Assembly: GCF_027409185.1 (NCBI RefSeq)
Contig: NC_084474.1
Location: forward strand, 93,499,005 to 93,563,004
DNA from: Cynocephalus volans
Taxonomy: Eukaryota; Chordata; Mammalia; Dermoptera; Cynocephalidae
Direction of reading: 5' to 3'
Length of the DNA: 64,000 bases
Part shown: positions 25,001-32,929 of the stretch, one piece after another
Position numbering within the stretch: the stretch's first letter is position 1
How the letters are laid out: every line of letters starts with the position of its first letter
Notes under the pieces: generated by a model
Seen by the model: only the letters and a program-made list of their open reading frames with translations
Databases searched by the model: none
Told to the model about the DNA's origin: nothing
Program-made: the position numbers and the translations under genes

Positions 25001-28000
25001 CTGGCCTGTCGCTTCACTTGACCATTTACCATTTTCTAACAAATTGTGTATTTTATTTCTGCATTAGTTTCCTAGGGCTACTCTAACAGAGCACCACAAA
25101 CTAAATGGCTTAGAACAAATTTACACAGCTCTGGAGGCCAGAGGTCCAAAATCAAGGTGTCACGGGGCCGCACACCCTCTGAACCTGTAGCGGGGACGTT
25201 CCTGCTGCTTCCAGCTTCTGGAGGCTCCTGGTGACCCTTGGCATTGGCTTATAGAAGCATCGTTCCAGCCCCCTGCCTCTCACGGCGTTCTCCCTCTGCA
25301 CATCTGTCTCTGTGTCCACATTTACCCTGTTTCTAAGGACAACAGTCACAGTGGATTAGGGCTCACCCCAGTGACCTCATCGTAACTTGGATACCTCTGT
25401 AAAGACCCTATGTCCAAATCAGGTCACATTCTGAGGTACTGGGAGCTAGGACACCAACATAACTTTTTCAGGGATACAGATTAACCCATAACACTTAACT
25501 AACCTGCTTCATTGTCTTTACCTGCATTAAGCATGTTGGGGCCCGAGGGTGGGTGCCGGTGCCTGTTCTGCTCTCCGCTGCATGTCCCATGGTTAGAACA
25601 AGGCCTGACACACAGCAGGTGCCTGGGGGTGAGGACGAGGTGGGTCTGCACTTCCTGCTGTGGAGGAGGCGTGTGAGGCATGTCCAAGGTCTTTGTACGG
25701 GCAGCCCCAGCCCTGGACGTGGGTGGCCGCTGCTCTCCACCCGCTTTCACCCTAACTTAGTTCCAGGGGCCCCCTGTGTCCTCGCCAGCCCTGTTCGGGT
25801 GGGATATATGGTGCTAACCTGAAAGCGGAACCAGCTCAGAAGGGGAGGGATTACATGTGGTGCTGGCTGGAATCCACCCGCTGCCCCCAGCAGCCACCAT
25901 TCACCCGTGGCTGGTACTGATTATGAACTTGAACGCCAGAGAGCGTGTGTGTGTGACCTGGGCGTGCCTTTGATGGGGTTAGATTGCAGTTGTGGTCACG
26001 CTGTGCTTCTCTTCACCAGCACCTCGTCGGGTCGGGTCTGCTGCAGGGCGGGGTGGGAAGTGCCGCACATCCCGAGAACCCGCCTTCTCGCGGATCGGTT
26101 ACGTCTGAACCCAGCCTTGTTCTTACCACACTCAGTGTGTTGCACGTGATCCACGACGTGGATACGGTATCTGGGCTAACTTTGCTCTTCCCTGGGTTAG
26201 AACGTGCACGGCGCTCGCTGACTGTGCGCGTGTGTGTTTTGACACCTCCAGCGAGGTGTACTCGTGCAGCGTGGACGGGACGGTCCTGGCGTGGAACGTG
26301 AGCACGTTGCGGGTGACCAGCCGCTTCCAGCTGCCGTGCGGTGGCCTCACCTCCATCAGGCTGCACAGCGGTCGCCTGTGGTGCTGTAAGTCCTCGGCTC
26401 TCCATCCCCCAAAACGGGTACCCTAACTCCCTGCCCTGGGAAAAGGACGCTGAGTGAGTGCGAAAGCCTGTTTTCTTGTGCCTTACCCAAGGCCAGTTGT
26501 TATTTTAAACTCTGGTTCCTTTTCTGCGCTCCCCAGCCACCTACCTGCACCTGAGTGTGCCGCCTCCAGGGCTCCCCGCCTCCCTTCAGCCCTCTTCTCT
26601 GTGGCTGGCGGGGCACCTGCCACCCCTCCACGTGCCGGCCACTCGCCCGCCCCTCACCGCCACACTTGCCACGCCCTGCTGTGGGGGCGGGCCCAGCCTG
26701 GGAGCCCCCAAGGCCTGGCTGCTCCTCCTGGGAGCCCTCTGCAGCCCCATCATCTGTGTGCCTCGCATGTCTCTCTATCCAGGGCAGGCTTGGTGAGGCC
26801 ACGCTATGGGTCACCTATGCCACCCCCAGCACACCTGGGGCCCGGCAGGGTGTGACAGGAGGTGCAGGCGCTTTGCCTGGGGTGTACATTCTGCATTTCT
26901 GAACATCCCAGAGCACGATGGTTACCTGCGCTTCGATGTTTTCCCTGGTGTGCTCCAAATAACACGCATGATGTTGTGCATACAACTTTAAATTGAAGCG
27001 TATTTTACATATGGTAAAATGCATCAAACAAGTGTGCAATCTGTTGTGTTCTGACAAACATATACACTCCATAACCAGCAAGCAAATCAAGATACACAGC
27101 ATTTCTGTCACGGCTCAAAGTTCCTCTGTGCCCCTTTCCAGGCAATGCCCCCCCCCCCAAAGGGATACAGTTGTTCTCAGCTCTGTCACTGTGAACTTGT
27201 TTTTTCCGGAACTTTCTATCAGCGGACTCTACAGCATGTGACTTTATTTGGTCTGCATGCTTTTAGGATTCAGCCATGATGTTCTGAGTATCAGCAGCTC
27301 ATTCGTTTTCACTGCTGGGCAGCGTCGCACTGCACGCATGCGGTGCGGTTCCGTGATCTCCTCCCCTGTGGGTGGCCTTTGGGTTGACCCTGTTTAACTG
27401 TCTGAAGAGCTGCCAGCCTGTTTCCAAAGTAGCTGCACCACGTCACATACCCACCAGCAGTATGAGGGTTCCAGTTCCTCCAGGTCCTCATTAAAACTTG
27501 TTATCTGGTTTGGGTTTTTTTTGTTTGTTTGTTTTTAATTGTCACCATCCTGGGGGAGTGAGGTGACATTGTGTAGCTTTAATTTGCGTTTCCCTCATGG
27601 CCAACGGTGTTAAGCATCCATCCTCGCGCACCTAGTCACTATTCCTGCAACTTCTTTGGAAAAATGTCTTTACGTCTTGAGTTTGCTCAGCCTGTTCCTC
27701 ACTCTGGCTCTTTTTTGCTCGGCAGGTACAGGTGACAGTATCATGATTGTGACAACGAACGGCTTTCCTCGTCAAGAACTGAAGATCGACGAGAACTTGA
27801 AAGAGACGAGCACCTCCTTCCTCTGTTTCCAGATCCTTCCCGAGGTATTCCAGCAGCGGGCATGTGTGCCCGACATGCACGCAGTCACACGGGCGGCCAC
27901 AGCCGCGTCCCTCATGGTGGTTTCTGTTTCAGCAGGAGCAGCTCTGGGCAGCTTGTGCAGGATACAGCGAGGTTTACATCTGGAGCCTGAAGGACCTGTC

Positions 28001-28816
28001 CCAGCGCCCCGAGAGGATCCCCCTGCAGGGCTGCTCCGAGGTCAGCTGCATGATCAGGGTGAAGCAGCAGGTAGGGCACAGGCCCACACTGTCCCCAAGA
28101 GCACCCCACCCCCGCCTTGTCCTCAGGGCTCCCCACAGTGCCAGCCCACCCCGCTGCCATGGCCTTCTGACCTCCCTGCTCGGTTTCCTTCTCTCCTTAG
28201 TGGGAATAAGCAGAAAATGGTGCCTGCTGGCCCCCCAGGCTGTCACGTGCTCACGTTTCATGCTGTGACTAAAGTTCTTGCAAACTGGATAATTCCCAGG
28301 GCTGCCCCCAGTAATTAACATATCCATCACCTGTACCTTTTTCTTTGCTAGTGAGAACACTTGAGATCTACTCTCCCAGCACATTCAAGTACACAGTGTG
28401 GTATTGCTAACTATAGTCACACTGTCCAGTAGGTGTTAAGGCCTGAGAATATCTCTGGGCCTGCCAGGTGGCCCTGGCCTCTTGAACAGCAGGGGTCCTG
28501 TCCAGGAAGGACATGAATTTTGGGGTACACTAGTCAACCCAGGAGACTGGGCAAAGCCCCTGTGGGGGGGGGTCTCCTTTCCTGGGCTGACGCCCCCTCT
28601 GTTTCTCCCTGGCAGATCTGGGTGGGCGGCAGAGGGCTATCGCAGGGAAAACCCAAAGGCAAGATCTACGTGATTGATGCTGAGCGGAAGACAGTGGAAA
28701 AGGAACTGGTGGCGCACGCCGACACTGTGAGGGCTCTGTGCTCAGCCGAAGACAGATATGTGCTGAGCGGGTCGGGCAGGGAGGAGGGAAAGATCGCCAT
28801 CTGGAAAGTGGAGTAA
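3922..28816 (+). CDS. DENND3: DENND3, DENN domain-containing protein 3 (3' thirteen coding exons, 5' partial)
   Basis: DENND3 is known as a guanine nucleotide exchange factor for Rab12 that links starvation signalling (ULK1) to autophagy and membrane trafficking. The visible coding sequence is join(3922-4025, 4560-4759, 6377-6898, 10894-11153, 12199-12369, 13744-13873, 16757-16864, 19141-19280, 23912-24072, 26252-26385, 27726-27844, 27936-28070, 28616-28816). Every junction has an AG acceptor and GT donor and the phases agree throughout, with no frameshift or internal stop. It encodes about 794 residues against roughly 1200 for the human protein, so about 400 N-terminal residues (longin, uDENN, cDENN) lie upstream. 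In order one sees the end of the dDENN region, a helical linker, a PH-like segment (the family's PHenn region) and about seven WD40-like blades ending IAIWKVE-stop. The identification rests on recognised protein sequence and on the neighbouring SLC45A4, the same partner as in human 8q24.3. Confidence 0.95.
4560..4759 (+). CDS. DENND3: DENND3 coding exon (Ser/Arg-rich linker)
   Basis: The acceptor is ttttttccaccccag and the donor cacag/gtgaca. The first base completes the Arg codon left by the previous exon. It encodes a basic, Ser/Thr/Pro-rich disordered linker with [11 protein letters not shown] and the well-conserved [20 protein letters not shown]. It ends one base into a Val codon. This is probably the regulatory linker between the DENN module and the helical region; no fold can be assigned. 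Confidence 0.9.
5089..5168. mobile_element. Mariner/Tc1-like MITE, copy 1
   Basis: This is an element of about 80 bases with imperfect terminal inverted repeats: cgagggcact-caaaaag at the left, and at the right ctttttgaa-tacccctt, which is its complement. The interior contains aaaagataatactaatattt. It is the same family as the copy at 23512-23584, where a TA target duplication is visible. It lies in the DENND3 intron. The exact family name was not determined. Confidence 0.7.
5575..5660 (+). repeat. MIR fragment
   Basis: Carries the MIR tRNA-like core ggctgtgtgaccctgggcaa followed by gttactccacctctctgg, the standard plus-strand MIR signature. It is 5'- and 3'-truncated. Confidence 0.75.
5880..6040 (+). 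repeat. MIR element
   Basis: The MIR core is readable in order: gactctggctcttagtagct, gtgtacctgggcacaag, cacatctgtaaaataggaat, then aataataatacagcc and a gttgtcacgaaggtaaatta end. It is a fairly complete plus-strand copy in a DENND3 intron. Confidence 0.8.
6377..6898 (+). CDS. DENND3: DENND3 coding exon (largest; helical linker)
   Basis: The acceptor is ttcattttttag and the donor ctgtag/gtaagagg. At 522 bp it is the largest visible DENND3 exon. It encodes the conserved [17 protein letters not shown], then a helical pair ([39 protein letters not shown]) that resembles a TPR-type hairpin, a charged variable region rich in Glu/Arg, and the conserved [20 protein letters not shown]. It ends one base into a Gly codon. 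The GC3 is high across the variable region. The TPR likeness is my inference. Confidence 0.93.
9435..9575 (+). repeat. MIR element
   Basis: The signature ccatgccccagtttcccaag followed by a region ending gagaggattaaatgggatcc matches the middle and 3' half of a plus-strand MIR. Confidence 0.65.
9641..9680. repeat. Exact 20-base tandem duplication
   Basis: The unit ggaggaccctgccttgtcag occurs twice back to back without a mismatch. The identity implies a recent slippage or a very short duplication. Confidence 0.95.
9660..9975. repeat. L2-like ancient LINE relic
   Basis: Contains gtattgagggatgagtaggg, gcagaggcacctaacaac and ttttagaaaagtcactctgg, phrases seen in old LINE copies of the kind also present at 1285-1880. 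The subfamily is uncertain. Confidence 0.5.
10180..10275 (-). repeat. MIR element, reverse
   Basis: Reads as the complement of MIR: tccatcttacggataaggaa, then cttgcccgaagtcacactgc and a gctggcttcagagtccagag end. Confidence 0.75.
10645..10740. repeat. 49-base tandem duplication
   Basis: Two copies of a unit beginning gggctcag-ctagaccatggg sit head to tail (starts 10645 and 10694) and differ at only a few positions in the aligned part. A local segmental slippage in a DENND3 intron. Confidence 0.9.
10894..11153 (+). CDS. DENND3: DENND3 coding exon (start of PH-like segment)
   Basis: The acceptor is ttatgcactaag and the donor atagag/gtaagagg. It encodes the conserved [20 protein letters not shown] and then [17 protein letters not shown] and [11 protein letters not shown]. 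The second half has the beta-strand pattern of a PH/GRAM-like fold, which matches the PHenn (actin-linked) region described for DENND3. It ends in phase 0. The fold assignment rests on family knowledge and pattern. Confidence 0.93.
11225..11390 (+). repeat. MIR element
   Basis: Clear plus-strand MIR: ctcagtttgctcatctgtaa, aatgggcataataatggtac and ccgttgtgaggactgag in the expected order. It starts about 70 bases past an exon donor. Confidence 0.85.
12199..12369 (+). CDS. DENND3: DENND3 coding exon (PH-like segment, second half)
   Basis: The acceptor is ctgcctctgcag and the donor cacaag/gtctgag. It is exactly 57 codons in phase 0: [20 protein letters not shown], then [19 protein letters not shown] and [14 protein letters not shown]. 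The last helix is the expected C-terminal helix of a PH-like domain. The donor gtctgag is weaker than its neighbours. Confidence 0.92.
13285..13565 (+). repeat. hAT-type non-autonomous DNA transposon relic
   Basis: The stretch runs from cttatgggccagtggactat, through gtaaataaagttttattggg and catggctgctttcatgctcc, to gaagtttgccaacctctg. This is the layout of a hAT-Charlie MER-type element whose ends mirror each other. It is interrupted by a short poly(A) insertion at 13441-13470. The subfamily name was not determined. Confidence 0.65.
13424..13487 (+). mobile_element. 30-base poly(A) microinsertion with 17-base target duplication
   Basis: The 17-base string agaacttgcacagttca occurs at 13424-13440 and again, identical, at 13471-13487. 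Between the copies lie 30 bases, taaaataaaactt followed by an A run and ga. This is the form of a target-primed retroinsertion truncated almost to its tail, landed inside the older hAT relic. Confidence 0.85.
13744..13873 (+). CDS. DENND3: DENND3 coding exon
   Basis: The acceptor is gtctctgtcctag and the donor atgaaa/gtaagca. It encodes [20 protein letters not shown] and [17 protein letters not shown]. It ends one base into a Met codon. The segment links the PH-like region to the propeller. Confidence 0.92.
14795..15325 (-). mobile_element. L1M 3' end, reverse, degraded
   Basis: Reads as the complement of an L1 3' region: ctttattgagatataactcg, aagtgtacaacttaatgggt, ggatttgcctattctgggca, tatccattcatcagttg and ggctattatgaatggtgctg. 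Many substitutions show an old copy. Confidence 0.85.
16030..16190 (+). repeat. MIR element
   Basis: Has the MIR order ctggttgtgtgatcttcact, ttcttaaaatgaggatataa and agattgttgtgagacaatta. Confidence 0.65.
16381..16590 (+). repeat. MER5A-type hAT DNA transposon
   Basis: Recognised from cagtggtttttaaccaggag, gatgcctggagatatttgtg, gctactggcatctggccagg, gctgctaaacgtcctccatg and ggagttatccagccccagat in the consensus order. Confidence 0.85.
16757..16864 (+). CDS. DENND3: DENND3 coding exon
   Basis: The acceptor is gtttgccttgcag and the donor gccag/gtagagag. It encodes [19 protein letters not shown] and [16 protein letters not shown]. It enters at codon position 2 and leaves one base into a Gly codon. 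It leads into the WD40 region. Confidence 0.92.
16865..19140 (+). other. DENND3: DENND3 intron, nothing recognised
   Basis: Intron of 2.3 kb, GC-rich in its middle (about 18000-18650). No repeat family, exon or ORF could be supported on either strand. Confidence 0.6.
19141..19280 (+). CDS. DENND3: DENND3 coding exon (WD40-like blade 1)
   Basis: The acceptor is ttgctttcctttcag and the donor aactg/gtgagtca. It encodes [19 protein letters not shown], then a strand pair [19 protein letters not shown] typical of a WD40 blade that ends before the GH/WD pattern. It leaves in phase 0. Confidence 0.93.
20063..20125. repeat. Three-copy 18-base minisatellite
   Basis: The unit ctgtgcattgtacacgct repeats three times, with a fourth partial copy. 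It accounts for the periodic short ORFs here, which are not genes. Confidence 0.9.
20340..20490 (-). mobile_element. tRNA-Ile-like SINE, reverse, with target duplication
   Basis: A poly(T) run of about 22 bases is followed by the complement of a tRNA-derived SINE ending gagtgcgtcacgggctcggc. The flanks tgcccagaaa (left, 20330) and tgcccagaga (right, 20491) are a near-perfect target duplication. It lies in a DENND3 intron. Confidence 0.85.
22532..22649 (+). mobile_element. tRNA-Ile-like SINE, forward
   Basis: Begins gggctggcccatgagctcag and has an A box (gagctcagttggttagagc) and a B box (agggtccggattcctg), matching the tRNA-Ile scaffold. The tail is A-rich, ending in an (aat)n microsatellite. 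A monomer without any tRNA-unrelated body. Confidence 0.88.
22681..22965 (-). other. Unrecognised 94-codon ORF, probably not a gene
   Basis: The reverse strand has an open frame with a hydrophobic stretch ([19 protein letters not shown]). I recognise no family. There is no visible promoter, splice sites or poly(A) signal of its own, and it lies inside a DENND3 intron next to a SINE. It may be a chance ORF or a fragment of a processed pseudogene. Confidence 0.2.
23130..23850 (+). mobile_element. Tigger (pogo-type) DNA transposon relic
   Basis: Carries the Tigger 5' region (cctcattatttgcagatttt, gctacctgctaaaatgtatt), then decayed transposase N-terminal coding (gctgtttaaaatggccccca, gctgtgatgtgcctcatgag, gtgctgttggcagtgagttc), and the end gtttggtattctctaattcc. 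It is split by the MITE at 23512-23584. The end lies about 60 bases upstream of the next DENND3 exon. Frames are broken, so it is inactive. Confidence 0.8.
23512..23584. mobile_element. Mariner/Tc1-like MITE, copy 2, nested in Tigger
   Basis: 73 bases with inverted ends (cgagggcactt... and ...aagttcccttg), flanked on both sides by TA (23510-23511 and 23585-23586). The Tigger sequence resumes directly after the second TA, which fixes the boundaries. It has lost part of the left inverted repeat relative to copy 1. Confidence 0.85.
23912..24072 (+). CDS. DENND3: DENND3 coding exon (WD40-like blade 2)
   Basis: The acceptor is tgacctcctcccgttag and the donor gcccag/gtatgggg. It encodes [34 protein letters not shown] and [13 protein letters not shown], a typical propeller blade. 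It ends two bases into a Ser codon. The Tigger relic ends only about 60 bases upstream, so the branch point region is next to transposon sequence. Confidence 0.93.
25060..25493 (-). mobile_element. MLT1-type MaLR solo LTR, reverse
   Basis: Read on the reverse strand it starts TGTTATGGGTTAATCTG and runs through the MLT1 landmarks: gacatagggtctttacagag, a gagacagatgtgcagagg block, ccttgattttggacctctgg and tagccctaggaaactaatgc. It has TG/CA ends; no target duplication was recognised. An old ERVL-MaLR LTR without internal sequence. Confidence 0.85.
26252..26385 (+). CDS. DENND3: DENND3 coding exon (WD40-like blade 3)
   Basis: The acceptor is ttgacacctccag and the donor gtgct/gtaagtcc. It encodes [37 protein letters not shown] and [13 protein letters not shown] holds the usual WD-position Trp. 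It is GC-rich (high GC3). It leaves one base into a Cys codon. Confidence 0.93.
26990..27625 (-). mobile_element. L1M relic, reverse
   Basis: Complement of an old L1 3' region: acatatggtaaaatgcatca, ggaactttctatcagcggac, gattcagccatgatgttctg, ccaaagtagctgcaccacgt, cagcagtatgagggttccag and aatttgcgtttccctcatgg. It ends about 100 bases before the next exon. Confidence 0.75.
27726..27844 (+). CDS. DENND3: DENND3 coding exon (WD40-like blade 4)
   Basis: The acceptor is tttttgctcggcag and the donor cccgag/gtattcca. It encodes [18 protein letters not shown] and [12 protein letters not shown]. It enters at codon position 2 and leaves in phase 0. Confidence 0.93.
27936..28070 (+). CDS. DENND3: DENND3 coding exon (WD40-like blade 5) with NAGNAG acceptor
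   Basis: The upstream end reads tttctgtttcagcag/gag. Two AG acceptors three bases apart (27932 and 27935) allow the exon to begin at 27933 or 27936, with or without one Gln. As I recall the mammalian protein, the downstream choice (EQLWAACAG) is the usual one. It encodes [13 protein letters not shown] and [13 protein letters not shown]; the donor is cagcag/gtagggc. Confidence 0.9.
28285..28440 (-). mobile_element. L1 3'UTR fragment, reverse
   Basis: Contains taacatatccatcacctgta, gtgagaacacttgagatcta and gtattgctaactatagtcac, an L1 landmark block. It fills part of the last DENND3 intron. Confidence 0.7.
28616..28816 (+). CDS. DENND3: DENND3 terminal coding exon (last WD40-like blades and stop)
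   Basis: The acceptor is gtttctccctggcag. It encodes [39 protein letters not shown] and [19 protein letters not shown], ending KVE and TAA at 28814-28816. The last GKIAIW is a classic WD-type strand, closing the propeller. Confidence 0.95.
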   Translation: MWVGGRGLSQGKPKGKIYVIDAERKTVEKELVAHADTVRALCSAEDRYVLSGSGREEGKIAIWKVE

Positions 28817-29616
28817 ATGTGGGTAAACATGCCCAGCAGAGATGCGCTCTGCAGGCGAGGACCGTGTGCCTCTTGCCTGCTTTCTGGAGCTTTCCCAGGA
28901 GCAGAAGCTCTGAGAAGGGGTAGGGGAGCCATGCTGGGTGGGGCCAGGAGCCAGTCTGGGCCCCACTGGAGTGTGTCCACTGCGCAGCCAGTGACTGGAC
29001 CAACGACTGTGCCCTTTGTCTCCTGGACTTTCCTGCTCCCTGATTAGCTGCACTGAGAACGTTTCATGCCGGGTGCATCTCATTTGGGATAACCTGTGCT
29101 GAGAGGTTACCTTGGGTATTGTTTAGAAAGGTCCAGAATCCACAACCAAGGGCCAGCATTAGGGCCAGCAGTTTAGCCAAATCACACGTGATCTGTGTCC
29201 CTGTGTCTCTGATTTTGCCTTTCCTTTATGTCATTCATTCATTCAACAAACACTTATGAATCTCCTGTGGGCAGGGCACATGAGGAGGCGCTGAGGAGCC
29301 CACAGCCTCCCACTGGCTTCTCGTTTCCAGTGAGACAAGGAGGATGGGTGTTTTAAAATAACCACTTCATGGTCAAAAATGTCTGCACCTGCCCAGGCTG
29401 TTCCCCATCAGAGCAGGTGACCAAGTCCTACCTGGGGGAGGGGACAACACTGTATCAGGTTTGTCTGGTCAGAGTTTGGGACAGCTGAGGCAAGCTCCGT
29501 CTTTTTTCTCTTTCTTTTCAATGAATGCAAAATTGTTATAATGAAGAAACCTAGAGAGACTTTTTTTTTTAAACCAAAGATCACAGACAAAAAGTTCCAT
29601 CTAAAAGAGCGTGTGT

Positions 29617-29711
29617 GGGGCTGCCGATTAGCTCAGTTAGAGCACGGCCTTACAACCCCAGGGTGAAAGGTCAGGCTCCCTGTACTGGCCAGCTGCAAAA
29701 GAAAAAAAAAG
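29617..29711 (+). mobile_element. tRNA-Ile-like SINE in DENND3 3'UTR
   Basis: Starts ggggctgccgattagctcag, with a B-box-like aggtcaggctccctgtactg and tail gcaaaagaaaaaaaaag. It is in the same orientation as DENND3, so its tRNA-like RNA would be part of the messenger. Confidence 0.85.
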
Positions 29712-30446
29712 TCTGCATAATCTGGCCTTCCAGTCGAGTTGCCTTACCAGATATTGGCATATATTTCAGTGCCATTGCATCTTGTGTGCACACTGTATAC
29801 ATAGATGTAGATGATGTTTTACTATTTAACTGAAAAAGATCTTAGCTGTAAATAACTAAATATTTGAAAAAAAAGAACCTTTGCACATTTTTATTATGAT
29901 ATTGAGATGTCATTCCTTAAATGTTCTGCAGGGAAGGTTCTGGGTGGGTGTTGGACATGGTGAGAGCATTAGCTGTCAGCACATGAGGAGGGCCTGTGGC
30001 CTGTCCCCGGTGGACCTACCCGTGAGCTTGGCTGTGGAGCCACACCGGCCTGTCTGTCCTGGGTTCTCAGGACTCATCTGGACACCGTGCAGAGCTCGCT
30101 CAGGCTGAGGGGTCTCGGAGGGTGTCTGTCAGGCTCCTGGAACAGGGCCAAGCCTTGGAAGTGCTTGCAGTGCCTTTAGATGAGAACTTGGGCCCAGGTC
30201 TCTGGCTGGGTCTACGTTTTGGAAGATCCACATGGCTGACCACCATTTTCCCCCAAGGTTTGACTTTTTATAGCCACCAGCTTCTTGCGGCACTCTAGGA
30301 ACGTGGTGCAGAGAACAAGGTGGCCTCACCCCCCGCAGTCAGTGCTGGCAGAGAGGGTGTGTCTCCCTGACTTCCAGAAGGAAGCCTGGTCTGGCAGCAA
30401 AGGGTTGAAGGTTGAATTTTGCTTTTGTAAACACATGAAAACTTAT

Positions 30447-30549
30447 AATAAAACTCTATCAGAAAATACTTTTACAAATTATTTATCACCAATCCACCTG
30501 TAACCAGGTATTTTCATCTTGTGAATAATAAATTGTTTTGCTTAATAAA
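30447..30549 (+). promoter_or_regulatory. DENND3: DENND3 polyadenylation signals (three AATAAA)
   Basis: AATAAA occurs at 30447-30452, 30527-30532 and 30544-30549, followed by U/GU-rich sequence (gtccagtttcctttctttat and gaaaatgtgttgaaag). The last two probably define the main 3' end near 30565; use of the first would shorten the UTR by about 90 bases. Confidence 0.7.
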
Positions 30550-31559
30550 TGCTGATGTCCAGTTTCCTTTCTTTATCCGCCAGTAACTGGTGGAAAATGT
30601 GTTGAAAGTAATGCAGGACCACCCTGAATTTATTCTTAATTCATTTGAAATGCCAATCAAGTTATTTAATGCAGATTTTTCATTATTTTATTTGTGGTAA
30701 GAATTTCCAAGATCTTATTTGACAATGATTGCATTTGAAACAACTGGTCTAGAAAAACCAGAAGCTTTTAGGATATGATAATTTATAAAAAAGAGAAAAA
30801 AAAAGAGGTGAACTGTGGAGTTATGGGGCAGTAAATGGGCTGGAGCAAGTGCACAGTTTTGCATTTATGTAAATAGAGTCTTTGCCAGTGGGGCTTATTG
30901 AAAAGAAAAGGACACTTGGATGCCTTTGTTTTTCCTCTGTGCTTTGCAGAGGTTTCGTTATGAATGATTTGTCACGGAAAGGACCAGCATGAGCTGGAAT
31001 TCATTCAGCAGACTGCGCTGCCTTCCCTGCGTCAGCTTTAGAAACCTGAATTAAATCGGTACAAAAAGTGTTTATCTTGAACCAGAAACTGATGTATTTT
31101 TATATAATTTCAGCTCTCCAGCCATATTTCAGACAATTGAAAAGAAAGCTTGCTTTTGGGGGCAGCACTGCTCTACACGCCGATCAAAAGCTTACCCCAG
31201 TTCCCCATTATTGGTCGGAAGGAATAAAGATGATCCTTTGTAACATTTTTATGATTTGTTTTTGGAAGATCTGCATGTGTCGGCTAGTCTCAAATGACAG
31301 CCCTTGGAATTGTGATTGTAACATCTGAATTAAAAGTGCATGACTTGTGTCCACTTCCAGAGGATTCCTTGGGGAGGTGAAAGAGCTCTTTCTGCAAGTG
31401 GTTGGGGAGAACATGGTTGGAGGACCAGGCAGCATTGCCATGGTGTCTTTGCTGTATGCGGCTGTTGGCCTTTCTTGCGGCAAGGCCATGCCATCCCCAG
31501 AGGGAGTCAGAGGCTTTTGCACACACAGCTGCTACCTAGGCTGCTTCTGCTGAGCTGCA

Positions 31560-31810
31560 GCGTGACCCTAGGCATGCACAGGACTGGGGAAGCTTTGGAT
31601 TCCTATGCCTTGGAACAGAAAGGCAGCTTGGGGCCCTGAATCATGCAGGTGGGTTCAGGCCTTGTGGGGGATCTGGCTACATGACCTGAACCCCATGTAA
31701 AACGGGGATGGTTCCTTCTTGCAGGAATGATGTGGAGACTGAGAGGGGCACATTGAATACCCAGTCCATTGGTAGGCACCCAGGAATGGCTCGAAGGATC
31801 TTCCATCCCA
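31560..31810 (+). repeat. MIR element
   Basis: Diverged plus-strand MIR: tgcagcgtgaccctaggcat, a long interior, then tgtaaaacggggatggttcc and gaatgatgtggagactgaga. Confidence 0.5.
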
Positions 31811-31870
31811 GGCTGCTTGCTGGGCTCTTGTGAAAATATTAAGGAAGAACAAATAAAATGTGGTAGCTAT

Positions 31871-32308
31871 TGTAGTGGGTTGAACGGTGGCCCTCAAAAT
31901 GATATGTCCATGTCCTAGCCCCTGGAACCTGTGAATATGTCCTTGTTTGGAAAAAGGATCTTTGTAGATGTAATTAAGGATCTTGAGATGAGATCATCTT
32001 GAATTTACGGGGGCACCTAAATCCAATGACAAATGCCCTAAGGAAGAAAGTAGAAGATGCAGAGACAGGCACAGGGGAGAAGACCACGTGAAGACAAGGC
32101 AGAGACTGCAGTGCTGCGGCCACAAGCTAAGGAACTTCTGGAGCCATGAGGAGCTGGAAGAGGCAACAGGGGACCCTCCCAAAGAGCTTTCAGAGAGGTG
32201 TGGCCCTGCCAGCACCTTGATTTCAGACTTCCAGCCTCCAGAACTGTGAGAATAAACTTCTAGCCCCCAGCTTATGGTCATGTGTTACAGCAGCCACAAG
32301 AAACACAC
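31871..32308 (+). mobile_element. MLT1-type MaLR solo LTR, forward
   Basis: Starts TGTAGTGGGTTGAACGGTGG and follows MLT1 in order: cctggaacctgtgaatatgt, aaggatctttgtagatgtaa, ggatcttgagatgagatcat, ctgcggccacaagctaagga, ccttgatttcagacttccag and ttacagcagccacaagaaac. Old and inactive. Confidence 0.9.
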
Positions 32309-32329
32309 AGCTCCCAGTTACGCGTGCTT

Positions 32330-32425
32330 GCTCCGATAATGCACTATTGTGCATAATCCTCAGAACACCCATGATACTGGGAGTATTATCCCCATTTTAC
32401 ACGTGAGGACACACACTCCAGCTCC
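32330..32425 (-). repeat. MIR element, reverse
   Basis: Read as the complement of the MIR 3' half: gcataatcctcagaacaccc, ttatccccattttacacgtg and aggacacacactccagc. Confidence 0.5.
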
Positions 32426-32929
32426 AGTACTAAGAGCAAAGTGGAAGGTTCTAGGGCATAAACGCTCTTTATTTCCAAGTCAGGTGGTAGTTTTCCCCAG
32501 GAGGACCTCAAGAGTTGGCCATATTCTGACATGAAGCTTTTCTGTCTGCTAATGTTGTAGCTTTTCACAAGGTGTTGGAAGTGGGAGGCTGAGGCTGACA
32601 GTCCTGAAATGTGCTATAGCCCCAGCCCCATTCAGGGAGAACCCTGGGGTGGGGAGGGGTGAACTCGCCTTACTTTGATGGTGGAGAAGAGTGACTCTCA
32701 CCTGACTCTCACCAGCTCTGCATCTTTTCCTGAGGGGCAGGGGCTATGAGCCCCTGCTGCAGCTCTGCTGGGTTTAGTTGTGGTTGGCTGGAGGCTCGGG
32801 GGCTGAGGCTGTGTGCAGAGATTGAGGGGGAGCTCAGGTAAGATAAAGTAGGGCGACGGCACAGTCAGTTGATCATGAGCAAAACTGACATTTCCACATG
32901 GATGACTATAAGATTAAATGCTTTTTTAA

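Larger units (their letters stand above)
28817..30570 (+). other. DENND3: DENND3 3'UTR
   Basis: This is the region between the stop and the last cluster of poly(A) signals, about 1.75 kb, in line with a moderate mammalian 3'UTR. It includes an L2-like bit (29225-29300) and a forward SINE (29617-29711). The end was placed from signals only. Confidence 0.65.
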
